Positions 52,383 through 59,894 of a stretch of 64,000 nt of DNA are shown here, in pieces (positions within the stretch are counted from its first letter, which is position 1; every line of letters starts with the position of its first letter). Where the stretch lies: the NCBI RefSeq assembly GCF_907165045.1, contig NZ_CAJRAU010000009.1, forward strand, positions 124,001-188,000, written 5' to 3'. A program made the position numbers and the translations under genes. The notes below the pieces were generated by a model. It saw only the letters and a program-made list of their open reading frames with translations. It searched no databases and was not told the origin of the DNA. This stretch comes from Dyadobacter linearis (GTDB taxonomy: Bacteria > Bacteroidota > Bacteroidia > Cytophagales > Spirosomataceae).

Positions 52383-52413
52383 CAAAGAAAGCAGAAGTTT
52401 TGATTGCAACAAA
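52383..52413 (-). promoter_or_regulatory. Candidate promoter of the leuA leader transcript
   Basis: On the minus strand TTTG (52410-52413), a 19-base spacer and TTTCTTTG (52383-52390) match the Bacteroidota promoter with one mismatch in the -7 box. The start would fall about 35 bases before the leader ATG. Confidence 0.42.
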
Positions 52414-52439
52414 TATTATTTGGCAAAACTTAGATTCAA

Positions 52440-53510
52440 TTATAATCTTCTCAAAAGTTCAACGCCGGCTGCCTGCGTATTTAAGATCTTGTCTGCTGGC
52501 GTGGTGCTGTCAGCAATATCTTTTGTTCTGAAACCATCTTTAAGTAGCTGATCCACAGCTGCAATGATAGAATCTGATTCTTCTTTCAAGCCAAACGAAA
52601 TATCCAGCAGCAACGCAGCGGAAAGCACGGAAGCCAAAGGATTGGCAATTCCTTTGCCTGTAATATCGTGCGCAGATCCGTGAATTGGCTCGTAAACTCC
52701 GGTACTATCTCCGACAGACGCGGAAGCAAGCATTCCCATCGAACCGGCGATCTGGCTCGCCTCGTCAGTAAGAATATCGCCGAATAAGTTTGCAGTTACT
52801 ACTACGTCAAAACGGCGCGGGTCTTTAATCAGCATCATCGCGGCAGAGTCAACAAACTGGTGCTCAACCTCGATATCCGGATATTCCGGCGCAAGTGCCT
52901 GTACTACTTCTCTCCACAAACGGCTGGTTTCCAACACATTCGCTTTGTCTACTGAGCAAAGTTTGCCTCTTCTGGTGCGCGCTGCTTCAAATGCTTTTCT
53001 CGCAATTCTCTCGACTTCATAGCGGCTATATTCGGCGATATCGTAAGCAGTATTATTGTCGTTTTTGCGACCTTTTTCACCGAAATATATATCACCGGTG
53101 AGTTCGCGGAAGAACAGAATATCAGAACCTTTCAAAATTTCGGGTTTAATGGAAGAAGCGCCTAAAAGCTCGTCAAACAGCTTAATAGGTCTCAAATTCG
53201 CATATAATCCCAGTTCTTTACGCATTTTCAGCAAACCTTGCTCCGGGCGAACTTTGGCTGTCGGATCATTATCATATTTAGGGTGACCCACTGCGCCGAA
53301 CAAAATCGCGTCGGAAGCCCGCATTTTTGCAAGCGTTTCGTCAGGAAGCGGGTTGCCTGTTGCCTCAATAGCAGCGTGGCCCATCAATGCATCATCGTAA
53401 ATGAATTCATGCCCGAATTTTTCGGCAATTTTCACCAGAACACTTTTTCCAACTTCAGTAACTTCCTGCCCGATTCCATCACCGGGAACAATAAGGATAT
53501 TTTTTTTCAT
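52440..53510 (-). CDS. leuB: 3-isopropylmalate dehydrogenase
   Basis: A 356-residue NAD-dependent decarboxylating dehydrogenase of leucine synthesis. It opens with KKNILIVPGDGIGQEVTEVG, has the substrate arginine region PEQGLLKMRKELGLYANLRP, the metal-binding NLFGDILTDEASQIAGSMGML and the NAD-specific GSAHDITGKGIANPLA. It follows a broken HEPN toxin gene by 22 bases and precedes the leuA leader. It is likely read from the leuC promoter through the intervening genes. Confidence 0.95.
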   Translation of the reverse strand: MKKNILIVPGDGIGQEVTEVGKSVLVKIAEKFGHEFIYDDALMGHAAIEATGNPLPDETLAKMRASDAILFGAVGHPKYDNDPTAKVRPEQGLLKMRKELGLYANLRPIKLFDELLGASSIKPEILKGSDILFFRELTGDIYFGEKGRKNDNNTAYDIAEYSRYEVERIARKAFEAARTRRGKLCSVDKANVLETSRLWREVVQALAPEYPDIEVEHQFVDSAAMMLIKDPRRFDVVVTANLFGDILTDEASQIAGSMGMLASASVGDSTGVYEPIHGSAHDITGKGIANPLASVLSAALLLDISFGLKEESDSIIAAVDQLLKDGFRTKDIADSTTPADKILNTQAAGVELLRRL

Positions 53511-53532
53511 TAAGGTATTTAATTGATAATCA

Positions 53533-53862
53533 CTAGTATAATTGATTTAACTTATGTAGGAGTGGGGGGAGATCTTCAATGACCGTTGCGAAAATAGTTG
53601 CTGGTGATATCCCGAAGTATTCATGTATCAATTTGTTTCGCATTGATTTCATTAATCTCCACTCGACCTCAGAATGCAATTCTTTAAATTCTTCAGAGAT
53701 CTTTGTTACTGCTTCTCCTATTATTTCAAACCGCCTGTATACCGCATCCTGTAACAGTAAGCTTGCTTCAAAATCCTGTTCAGTCTTTCATTCCAGATAC
53801 TGCTGAATTATTTGAATGGATTCGATAATGTCCTCGATATATACGTTGTCGTCGCGTATCAT
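53533..53862 (-). pseudogene. HEPN (HepT-like) toxin gene with in-frame stop
   Basis: Read through, the 110-codon frame starts MIRDDNVYIEDIIESIQIIQ and ends DLPPLLHKLNQLY, a full-length HepT/DUF86 protein with the RNase motif RNKLIHEY (RX4HXY). Codon 25 is TGA (53790-53788), where the family has Gly (GGA) in YLEGK. No start codon downstream would restore the whole domain. The start overlaps the MNT antitoxin stop as ATGA, as in intact HEPN-MNT modules. It is therefore probably an inactive toxin, unless the stop is read through or is a sequencing error. Confidence 0.85.
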
Positions 53863-54137
53863 ATCAATTGAATTACATTTTTAAAAACATGATGCTGAAT
53901 CGAATGCTTTACCGCTTTGTATTCTACGAGGTCTATTTTTCTATTATACATCGATTCTAACTCATCTTCAATCCGCAGTATATCAAACATTGTCAGATTA
54001 TTTCCCTCGATCAACAAGTCAATGTCGCTTTCGTCATTTTCTTCGTTTCGTGCAAAAGATCCAAAAACAGCAGCCCTGGTAATCTTTTTTTGTAAAAGAT
54101 AATGTTTCAGGTCTTGATATAATTCCGGTTTGTTCAT
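53859..54137 (-). CDS. MNT-type nucleotidyltransferase antitoxin
   Basis: A 92-residue minimal nucleotidyltransferase. The motif AAVFGSFARNEENDESDIDLLIEG has the GSxAR and the catalytic Asp pair. In HEPN-MNT modules this protein adds AMP to the Tyr of the toxin RX4HXY motif and so inactivates it. It begins 5 bases after the stop of the LeuA/CimA-type gene and overlaps the broken HEPN gene by 4 bases. It is intact although its toxin is not. Confidence 0.85.
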   Translation of the reverse strand: MNKPELYQDLKHYLLQKKITRAAVFGSFARNEENDESDIDLLIEGNNLTMFDILRIEDELESMYNRKIDLVEYKAVKHSIQHHVFKNVIQLI

Positions 54138-54142
54138 GGCTT

Positions 54143-55714
54143 TTAATTAAGTGCATCTTTGGCTACCGGGGAAACTAACGGAACATCAGCCGGTATCCCA
54201 ATCAAGTTCAACATTTTCTGCGTCGCCATAATTGCGGAGAATGTTTGATCGGAGTCCAAACCTCTGGTTTTTACTTCTTTACCATTGATTTCCCAGGTAA
54301 TGATCGTTTCGCAAAGTGCGTCGGTTTTTCCGCCCGGCGGGATGCGAACCGCGTAGTCCGTCAGCATTGGCAGACTGATCCCTTTCTGGAAATAGATCTT
54401 TTTCAATGCATTCATAAACGCATCATATTGACCGTCGCCCTGCGCGTTTTCTTCAAAAACTTCTTCCCCGAACTTAATCTGTAAAGTCGCGGAAGGTTTC
54501 AGGTTTTTCGAATGCGTCAAAACATAATTCACGATCACTACCTTCTCCTCAATCGCATTGCTATCAAGGATATCGGAAATAATGTAGGGCAAATCTTCGG
54601 GGGTTACAGCCTCTTTCCTGTCTCCTAGTTCGATGATCCGCTGCGTCACTTTTTTAAGATCAGCGTCGGCAAGCGTGATTCCCAGATCACGCAAATTGTT
54701 CTCGATATTCGCTTTCCCGGATGTTTTTCCCAAAGCATAAAGCCGCTGGCGGCCAAATCTTTCGGGCATCAACTTGCTGAAATACAGGTTATTCTTCTTG
54801 TCTCCGTCGGCGTGGATTCCCGCAGTTTGCGTAAAAACGCTTTCGCCGACAATAGGCTTATTGGAAGGAATACGAATACCCGAGAAAGTCTCAACGATTT
54901 TGCTGATCGTGTACAACGAGCGTTCATTTACCGAAGTTTTGTATTCCGGCATCATATCGTTCAAAACAGCAATTGTGCTGGCCAGCGGCGCGTTTCCGGT
55001 ACGTTCACCCATTCCATTGACCGTCAAATGTAACCCTCGCGCACCGGCACGCAGCGCCTCCATTACATTGGCAATGCTGAGATCGTAGTCGTTGTGAGCG
55101 TGAAATTCGAAATGCTGATCAGGATATTTGTCAACGATCTGTTTTACAAAAGAATAGGATTCAGTCGGGGTCAGGATTCCGAGCGTATCGGGCAGCAGAA
55201 TTCTTTTTACAGGCTGTGAGGTCAGGAAATCGAGCGCCTGAAATACATATTCAGGTGAACTGCGCATTCCATTGCTCCAATCTTCCAGGTAAACATTGCA
55301 GTCAATGCCTTTGGAATCAGCCAGTTCCAGCACCGCTCTGATGTCTTCGAAATGCGCGGCAGGTGATTTTTTAAGCTGGTGCGTCAGGTGGTTCAGCGAA
55401 CCTTTGGTCAGCAGATTCATAACCCTTGCGCCTGCGTCAAGTATCCAGTTAATGGAAGCATCGCCATCGACGAAAGTCAGCACTTCTATTTTGTCAAGAA
55501 AACCATTCGATCTTGCCCAGTCGGTAATCTGCCTGACTGCCTGAAATTCACCTTCCGACACCCGTGCCGATGCGATTTCAATACGGTCGACCTTTACTTC
55601 CTGCAAAAGCACCTGCGCGATGGTGAGTTTCTCCGACGCAGAAAACGACACGCCGCTGGTTTGTTCACCATCGCGAAGTGTCGTGTCCATTATTTCTATA
55701 TAGCGGCTGTTCAT
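54143..55714 (-). CDS. 2-isopropylmalate/(R)-citramalate synthase family protein with regulatory domain
   Basis: A 523-residue protein of the LeuA/CimA family: IMDTTLRDGEQTSGVSFS at the N-terminus, EFHAHNDYDLSIANV and VNGMGERTGNAPLAS in the barrel, and a C-terminal LeuA-dimer regulatory domain from about residue 390. The opening MDTTLRDGEQTSGVSF is closer to citramalate synthase than to LeuA. With the short leuA also present, this one may make citramalate for isoleucine synthesis or be a feedback-controlled isopropylmalate synthase. The two cannot be separated by reading. It lies in the leu operon between leuD and the MNT gene. Confidence 0.8.
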   Translation of the reverse strand: MNSRYIEIMDTTLRDGEQTSGVSFSASEKLTIAQVLLQEVKVDRIEIASARVSEGEFQAVRQITDWARSNGFLDKIEVLTFVDGDASINWILDAGARVMNLLTKGSLNHLTHQLKKSPAAHFEDIRAVLELADSKGIDCNVYLEDWSNGMRSSPEYVFQALDFLTSQPVKRILLPDTLGILTPTESYSFVKQIVDKYPDQHFEFHAHNDYDLSIANVMEALRAGARGLHLTVNGMGERTGNAPLASTIAVLNDMMPEYKTSVNERSLYTISKIVETFSGIRIPSNKPIVGESVFTQTAGIHADGDKKNNLYFSKLMPERFGRQRLYALGKTSGKANIENNLRDLGITLADADLKKVTQRIIELGDRKEAVTPEDLPYIISDILDSNAIEEKVVIVNYVLTHSKNLKPSATLQIKFGEEVFEENAQGDGQYDAFMNALKKIYFQKGISLPMLTDYAVRIPPGGKTDALCETIITWEINGKEVKTRGLDSDQTFSAIMATQKMLNLIGIPADVPLVSPVAKDALN

Positions 55715-55725
55715 AGTTGGCTATC

Positions 55726-55799
55726 AGCTATCAGCTGTTAGCCGTTAGCAATTAGCGTTTCTATGAAAGCTAATTGCTAATAGCCAACAGTTAATAGCT
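55726..55799. repeat. Long imperfect hairpin between leuD and the LeuA/CimA gene
   Basis: Two 31-base arms (55726-55756 and 55769-55799) pair at about 26 positions around a 12-base loop; the mismatches are mostly G-U pairs in RNA. The core AGCAATTAGC is exact. It begins 1 base after the leuD stop and ends before the next start at 55714, so it may stabilise or process the operon mRNA. Confidence 0.6.
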
Positions 55800-55800
55800 A

Positions 55801-56397
55801 TTAATATATTCTCTGTTTTTCGAACCCTCTTATTTCCTCCTTCATCGCCTGCAAATAGTCGATATCGTCGAAACCATTGGTCATATTGTGTTTTTTATAA
55901 CCGTTGATGTCAAAAGATTCGTTTTCGCCGGTTGCGATTATCGTAATGGTCTGTTCCGGAAGATTTACTTCAAGCTCAGCATTCGGATCTGCTTCGATTG
56001 CGAGGAATATTTTGTTCAGAAACTCGGCGCTAACCTGCACCGGCAAAATGCCGATATTCAGCGAGTTACCTTTAAAAATGTCTGCAAAAAAGCTGGAAAC
56101 CACGCAGCGAAATCCGTAATCATAAATCGCCCAGGCGGCATGCTCGCGGCTCGATCCGCTACCAAAGTTGCGGCCGCCAACCAGAATTTTTCCGGAGTAA
56201 ATCGGATTATTTAACACGAAATCCTCTTTCGGGGTCTCGTCACCATTGTACCGCCAGTCGCGGAACAGGTTGTCTCCAAATCCTTCCCGCTTGGTAGCTT
56301 TCAGGAAGCGAGCAGGTATAATCTGGTCAGTATCAACGTTTTCGATCGGTAAGGGAACTGCGGTACTTCTAAGAATTGTAAATCTATCGTAGGCCAT
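55801..56397 (-). CDS. leuD: 3-isopropylmalate dehydratase small subunit
   Basis: A 198-residue LeuD. IPARFLKATKREGFGDNLF and the swivelling-domain signature VGGRNFGSGSSREHAAWAI (about residues 72-90) are complete. With LeuC it isomerises 2-isopropylmalate to 3-isopropylmalate. A GxxExxY cassette separates it from leuC, whereas the two genes are normally adjacent. Confidence 0.95.
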   Translation of the reverse strand: MAYDRFTILRSTAVPLPIENVDTDQIIPARFLKATKREGFGDNLFRDWRYNGDETPKEDFVLNNPIYSGKILVGGRNFGSGSSREHAAWAIYDYGFRCVVSSFFADIFKGNSLNIGILPVQVSAEFLNKIFLAIEADPNAELEVNLPEQTITIIATGENESFDINGYKKHNMTNGFDDIDYLQAMKEEIRGFEKQRIY

Positions 56398-56459
56398 GGT
56401 AGTAGGCTGTTGGCTTTCGGCTTTCAGCGTTTTAATATTGAATAACTATCTAAGTTCTT

Positions 56460-56911
56460 GTTACACAGAGATTAAGGAGAAAATGGAGAGCCGCGGAGAA
56501 TCATTTTATGAATCTTTTGATGCCGTTTTTTAAGATCAGGACGTTGAAATTGATTAGTAATCCTACCTTTTTCTCTGCGAATTTCATATAGGTTAGAATC
56601 TGAGCTTCATGAACTGGATTTAATGCTTCAACGCTTTTCAATTCTACGACGACAGCATTTTCAACGACAAAATCCATTCGGTAACCATATTCCAATCTAA
56701 CTTCCTTATAATTGACTGGTACCGGTCTTTGCCTTTCGAAAAACAAGCCAGACCTTTTTAATTCATAAGCCAGGCATTCTTCGTAGGCAGATTCTAATAG
56801 TCCCGGGCCTAATTCCCGATGAATTTCGATGCAACATCCAATAATCTTCCCAGTCACATCGAACTCCATCTCCGTGGTTCTCCTTTAAAACTTAGTGTGT
56901 CTCTGTGTAAC
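56460..56911. mobile_element. GxxExxY cassette bounded by inverted repeats
   Basis: The GxxExxY gene is enclosed by GTTACACAGAGA (56460-56471) and its exact inverse TCTCTGTGTAAC (56900-56911). Further inside, GAGAGCCGCGGAG (56488 region) and CTCCGTGGTTCTC (56873 region) are imperfect inverse copies. The unit of about 452 bases lies between leuC and leuD and looks like an inserted cassette; mobility is inferred, and no target-site duplication is established. Confidence 0.5.
56501..56869 (-). CDS. GxxExxY protein (PD-(D/E)xK nuclease-like)
   Basis: A 122-residue member of the GxxExxY family. The naming motif is GLLESAY, followed by CLAYELKRSGL, and the nuclease-like core YGYRMDFVVENAVVVELKS has the spaced Asp and Glu-x-Lys of the PD-(D/E)xK fold. 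The biological role of the family is not known. It lies between leuC (62 bases upstream) and leuD (103 bases downstream) and is flanked by inverted repeats. Confidence 0.85.
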   Translation of the reverse strand: MEFDVTGKIIGCCIEIHRELGPGLLESAYEECLAYELKRSGLFFERQRPVPVNYKEVRLEYGYRMDFVVENAVVVELKSVEALNPVHEAQILTYMKFAEKKVGLLINFNVLILKNGIKRFIK

Positions 56912-56931
56912 CTATAAGCACTCCCTCAAAC

Positions 56932-58335
56932 TCAAAGCAACTCTCTCGGGTCAGTTACAACCCCCGTCACTGCCGCTGCTGCTGCCACTAATGGGCTGGC
57001 AAGAAGCGTACGTGCGCCCGGCCCCTGACGTCCTTCGAAATTGCGGTTGGAAGTACTTACTGCGTATTTCCCAGCCGGAATCTTATCGTCGTTCATAGCC
57101 AGACAAGCCGAGCAGCCAGGTTGACGAAGCTCGAAACCAGCTTCTGTCAAAATATCAAGAATACCCTCTTCTTTAATTTGCGCCTCAACAATATGCGAAC
57201 CCGGGACAACCCAAGCGGTCACGTTATCAGCTTTTTTACGGCCCTTTACAATAGATGCAAATGCACGGAAGTCTTCGATCCGGCCGTTTGTGCAGCTGCC
57301 GATGAAAACGTAATCTATTTTCTTACCAAGCATCGACTCATTTTCATGGAAACCCATGTAGTTCAATGACTTGTCAAAAGTCGACTTGCCGCCTTCCACC
57401 TGATCAGCAGTAGGGATCGCTTTGGAAATTCCCTGTCCCATTCCTGGGTTGGTTCCGTAAGTAATCATCGGCTCAATTTCCGACGCGCTGAAAGTATATT
57501 CTTTGTCAAAAACTGCGTCAGAATCCGTTTTAAGCGTTTTCCAGTAAGCCAGGGCAGTGTCCCATTTCTCACCTTTCGGAGCCTGGTCGCGGCCTTCGAT
57601 ATAGTTGAAAGTAGTCTGGTCAGGAGCGATCATACCACCTCTGGCACCCATTTCAATACTCATATTGCAAACGGTCATACGACCTTCCATGCTCATATTT
57701 TCAAAAACGTCGCCCGCATATTCAACAAAATAGCCTGTTGCGCCAGCAGTTGTCAGTTTTGAGATAATAAAAAGGGTCACATCTTTCGGCGTAACTGCCT
57801 TACCGAGAACTCCGTTTACATTTACCCGCATTTTCTTCGGTTTCGGCTGCATAATGCATTGCGAAGAAAGTACCATTTCCACTTCCGAAGTACCGATCCC
57901 GAATGCAATTGCACCAAATGCGCCGTGCGTAGAAGTATGCGAATCGCCACAAACGATCGTCATTCCAGGAAGCGTAATGCCATTTTCAGGCCCTACTACG
58001 TGAACAATACCGTTTCTTGCATTGCCCAATCCCCAGTGAGAAATGCCGTATTTCGCCGAGTTAGTCTCCAATGCTTGGAGCTGCTTAGCCGAAAGCGGAT
58101 CCTGAACAGGCAGGTGTTGATTGATTGTTGGAGTATTGTGGTCGGCAGTCGCGAAAGTGCGCTCAGGATACATTACGCCAATATTTCTGGTTTCAAGTCC
58201 GAGGAATGCAACTGGGCTGGTTACTTCGTGGATAAAGTGACGATCGATGAAAAATACATCCGGACCATCTTCAATTTTACGTACAACGTGTGCGTCCCAC
58301 ACCTTGTCGAAAAGGGTACTTGCTTGATTACTCAT
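56932..58335 (-). CDS. leuC: 3-isopropylmalate dehydratase large subunit
   Basis: A 467-residue aconitase-family protein. The 4Fe-4S cysteines are in FIGSCTNGRIED and QPGCSACLAMN, and DSHTSTHGAFGAIAFGIG and the C-terminal SNRNFEGRQG motif are present. With LeuD it forms the isomerase of leucine synthesis. It starts the second part of the locus, 178 bases after the remains of a HEPN-MNT module, and probably has its own promoter there. Confidence 0.95.
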   Translation of the reverse strand: MSNQASTLFDKVWDAHVVRKIEDGPDVFFIDRHFIHEVTSPVAFLGLETRNIGVMYPERTFATADHNTPTINQHLPVQDPLSAKQLQALETNSAKYGISHWGLGNARNGIVHVVGPENGITLPGMTIVCGDSHTSTHGAFGAIAFGIGTSEVEMVLSSQCIMQPKPKKMRVNVNGVLGKAVTPKDVTLFIISKLTTAGATGYFVEYAGDVFENMSMEGRMTVCNMSIEMGARGGMIAPDQTTFNYIEGRDQAPKGEKWDTALAYWKTLKTDSDAVFDKEYTFSASEIEPMITYGTNPGMGQGISKAIPTADQVEGGKSTFDKSLNYMGFHENESMLGKKIDYVFIGSCTNGRIEDFRAFASIVKGRKKADNVTAWVVPGSHIVEAQIKEEGILDILTEAGFELRQPGCSACLAMNDDKIPAGKYAVSTSNRNFEGRQGPGARTLLASPLVAAAAAVTGVVTDPRELL

Positions 58336-58369
58336 TTTGTTTGATTAAAATTTCGCCATTTCAAACCGG

Positions 58370-58408
58370 CTTTAAAGAACTAAGCAAATGACTATTACTT
58401 CTTTAAAG
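58370..58408. promoter_or_regulatory. Inverted repeat upstream of leuC
   Basis: CTTTAAAGAA (58370-58379) and TTCTTTAAAG (58399-58408) are perfect inverse copies 19 bases apart, 35 bases before the leuC start. They may be paired regulator sites. The rest of the 178-base gap holds no gene. Confidence 0.3.
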
Positions 58409-58513
58409 GAGAATTGAGGATACAAAGTAGCAAATATTCAGGCGAATACCGATAACGGGAAAGGGTCAAAAAATAGTGATTTTAGTTTTGAAAGGCAATT
58501 TGAGCGGAAATCT

Positions 58514-58711
58514 TTATTTGGCGAAATGGATCTCACTGACTTTTGACGATTTCAAGAAGTGCTTCTCTAAGAGGTTGTAAATGAATTTCAATAATTCTCC
58601 ATACAATTTCAAAGTCGATTCCAGCGTAATCGTGCACCAGGATATGTCGTGCACCGTTTCGACGGAATCCAGCATATCAGAAAATAGAATGGAAGGAATT
58701 CTTTCAGACAT
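58514..58711 (-). pseudogene. Deleted and frameshifted HEPN toxin remnant
   Basis: The frame starts MSERIPSILFSDMLDSV, a typical HepT N-terminus, then loses similarity. In another frame the same DNA encodes GARHILVHDYAGIDFEIVW and ends at a stop at 58535-58533; this is the HEPN C-terminus with its RX4HXY motif (RHILVHDY). About 60 residues of the middle are missing. The gene thus suffered an internal deletion with frameshift. It overlaps the MNT gene by 8 bases, as in an intact module. Confidence 0.8.
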
Positions 58712-58997
58712 AAATTAGGGTTTTCTCGATTGGCGGGAGTAGTGGAGCTTTTAATCCTTTTTTGCTGACCAGATCTACTTTTTGTTGCAAAACGGTCTCC
58801 AATTCGATTGCTAGATCGATAAATTCGAAACCTACCGGAGCAGAAAATTCTACCAGTATATCAATATCGCTTTTATCGTTCGCATCATTTCGTGCATATG
58901 AACCGAACAATGCCATCGATTTCAAGGGATATTTATTGAAAAAATATCCTTTTGACTGATGAAGCTTTTGAAGAATTGCATTTGTATTCATATTCAT
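58704..58997 (-). CDS. MNT-type nucleotidyltransferase antitoxin (second copy)
   Basis: A 97-residue minimal nucleotidyltransferase with SMALFGSYARNDANDKSDIDILVEF, the GSxAR and Asp-x-Asp motifs intact. It is the antitoxin partner of the deleted HEPN gene that overlaps it. It is not closely similar to the MNT gene at 53859, so the two modules probably arrived separately. It follows the AraC gene by 44 bases on the same strand. Confidence 0.85.
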   Translation of the reverse strand: MNMNTNAILQKLHQSKGYFFNKYPLKSMALFGSYARNDANDKSDIDILVEFSAPVGFEFIDLAIELETVLQQKVDLVSKKGLKAPLLPPIEKTLIYV

Positions 58998-59041
58998 TCA
59001 ATGTTGAAATGAATCTATACGTTTTTGAGCTCAATCCCAAA

Positions 59042-59890
59042 TCACCCCTGCCTCTTCGGGGTTACTCCGTACTTTTCCTTGTAGGTTTTGATAAAATGAG
59101 AAACGCTTTCGTAGCCGATTTCGGTACTTATTTCGGACACATTTTTGGTGCTGTTTCTCAATAGAAAGTCTGCGTAATCGATACGTTTATTTTTGAGCCA
59201 AAATGCGGGGGAAGTGTGAAATTCATCTTGAAAATCGCGTTTGAACGCGGATAAGCTGCGTCCTGAAAGCTTTGCTAGTTCGTCTAATGTGAGCGGTTTG
59301 AGGTAATAGCTATTCATTAGAAAAGCCAAGTCCACTTTTTCACCTTTGTACAAACTATATAAAATCGCCCTCAACTGCTGCGAATTATCAAGTTCCAATA
59401 AATGCAAAAGCAGCTCCTGAAATTTCAATCTGAGAAAATGATTTTTCAGTATTGCGCGCGAGCGGAAATAGGGGAATACAGATTGGATGAATTTTTCGAA
59501 ATTATCATCCGACTTCAAAAGCAGGATCGGATTTTCGAATAACGTTTTTTGTTCCTGCGTATTAAAAAGCTCAGGATGAAGGCCGACAAATTCTTTCAGT
59601 AATTTTTCGTCAAAAAAGAATACAAGGCTTTTGTAAGATTCATTGATAGACTCCGACATCAGATAAAAACCTCTCTGCACGAATAGAATATCGCCTTTCT
59701 CAACATGAACTTCCTGGCTCGGACTTGTAAATTTTTTCTCGCCTTCCAAAACCACAATCACCGCATGCTCCTCGAAAAATACGTCGTATTTCGAGGGGTA
59801 TACTTCATTGCGGTAAGCAACAAAAGTCATATCCTGAATTTTCAGGGATTCAAATTCGGAAGAGCTGATATCGGAAGGGACACGGAGCAT
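59042..59890 (-). CDS. AraC family transcriptional regulator
   Basis: A 282-residue regulator of the ExsA-like branch. The N-terminal half is a cupin-like sensor domain (EEHAVIVVLEGEKKFTSPSQEV, then GDILFVQRGFYLM). The C-terminal double helix-turn-helix includes LTLDELAKLSGRSLSAFKRDFQDEF and ISTEIGYESVSHFIKTYKEKYGVTP. It starts 4 bases after the ilvA stop, so it is co-transcribed with ilvA. It may regulate the surrounding amino acid genes, but the effector is unknown. Confidence 0.9.
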   Translation of the reverse strand: MLRVPSDISSSEFESLKIQDMTFVAYRNEVYPSKYDVFFEEHAVIVVLEGEKKFTSPSQEVHVEKGDILFVQRGFYLMSESINESYKSLVFFFDEKLLKEFVGLHPELFNTQEQKTLFENPILLLKSDDNFEKFIQSVFPYFRSRAILKNHFLRLKFQELLLHLLELDNSQQLRAILYSLYKGEKVDLAFLMNSYYLKPLTLDELAKLSGRSLSAFKRDFQDEFHTSPAFWLKNKRIDYADFLLRNSTKNVSEISTEIGYESVSHFIKTYKEKYGVTPKRQG

Positions 59891-59894
59891 ATTA

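Noticed and set aside
53788..53790. TGA as a selenocysteine codon in the HEPN gene
   Set aside because: The family has Gly here, a single base change from GGA explains it, and no selenoprotein features or sel genes are seen. A nonsense mutation is simpler.
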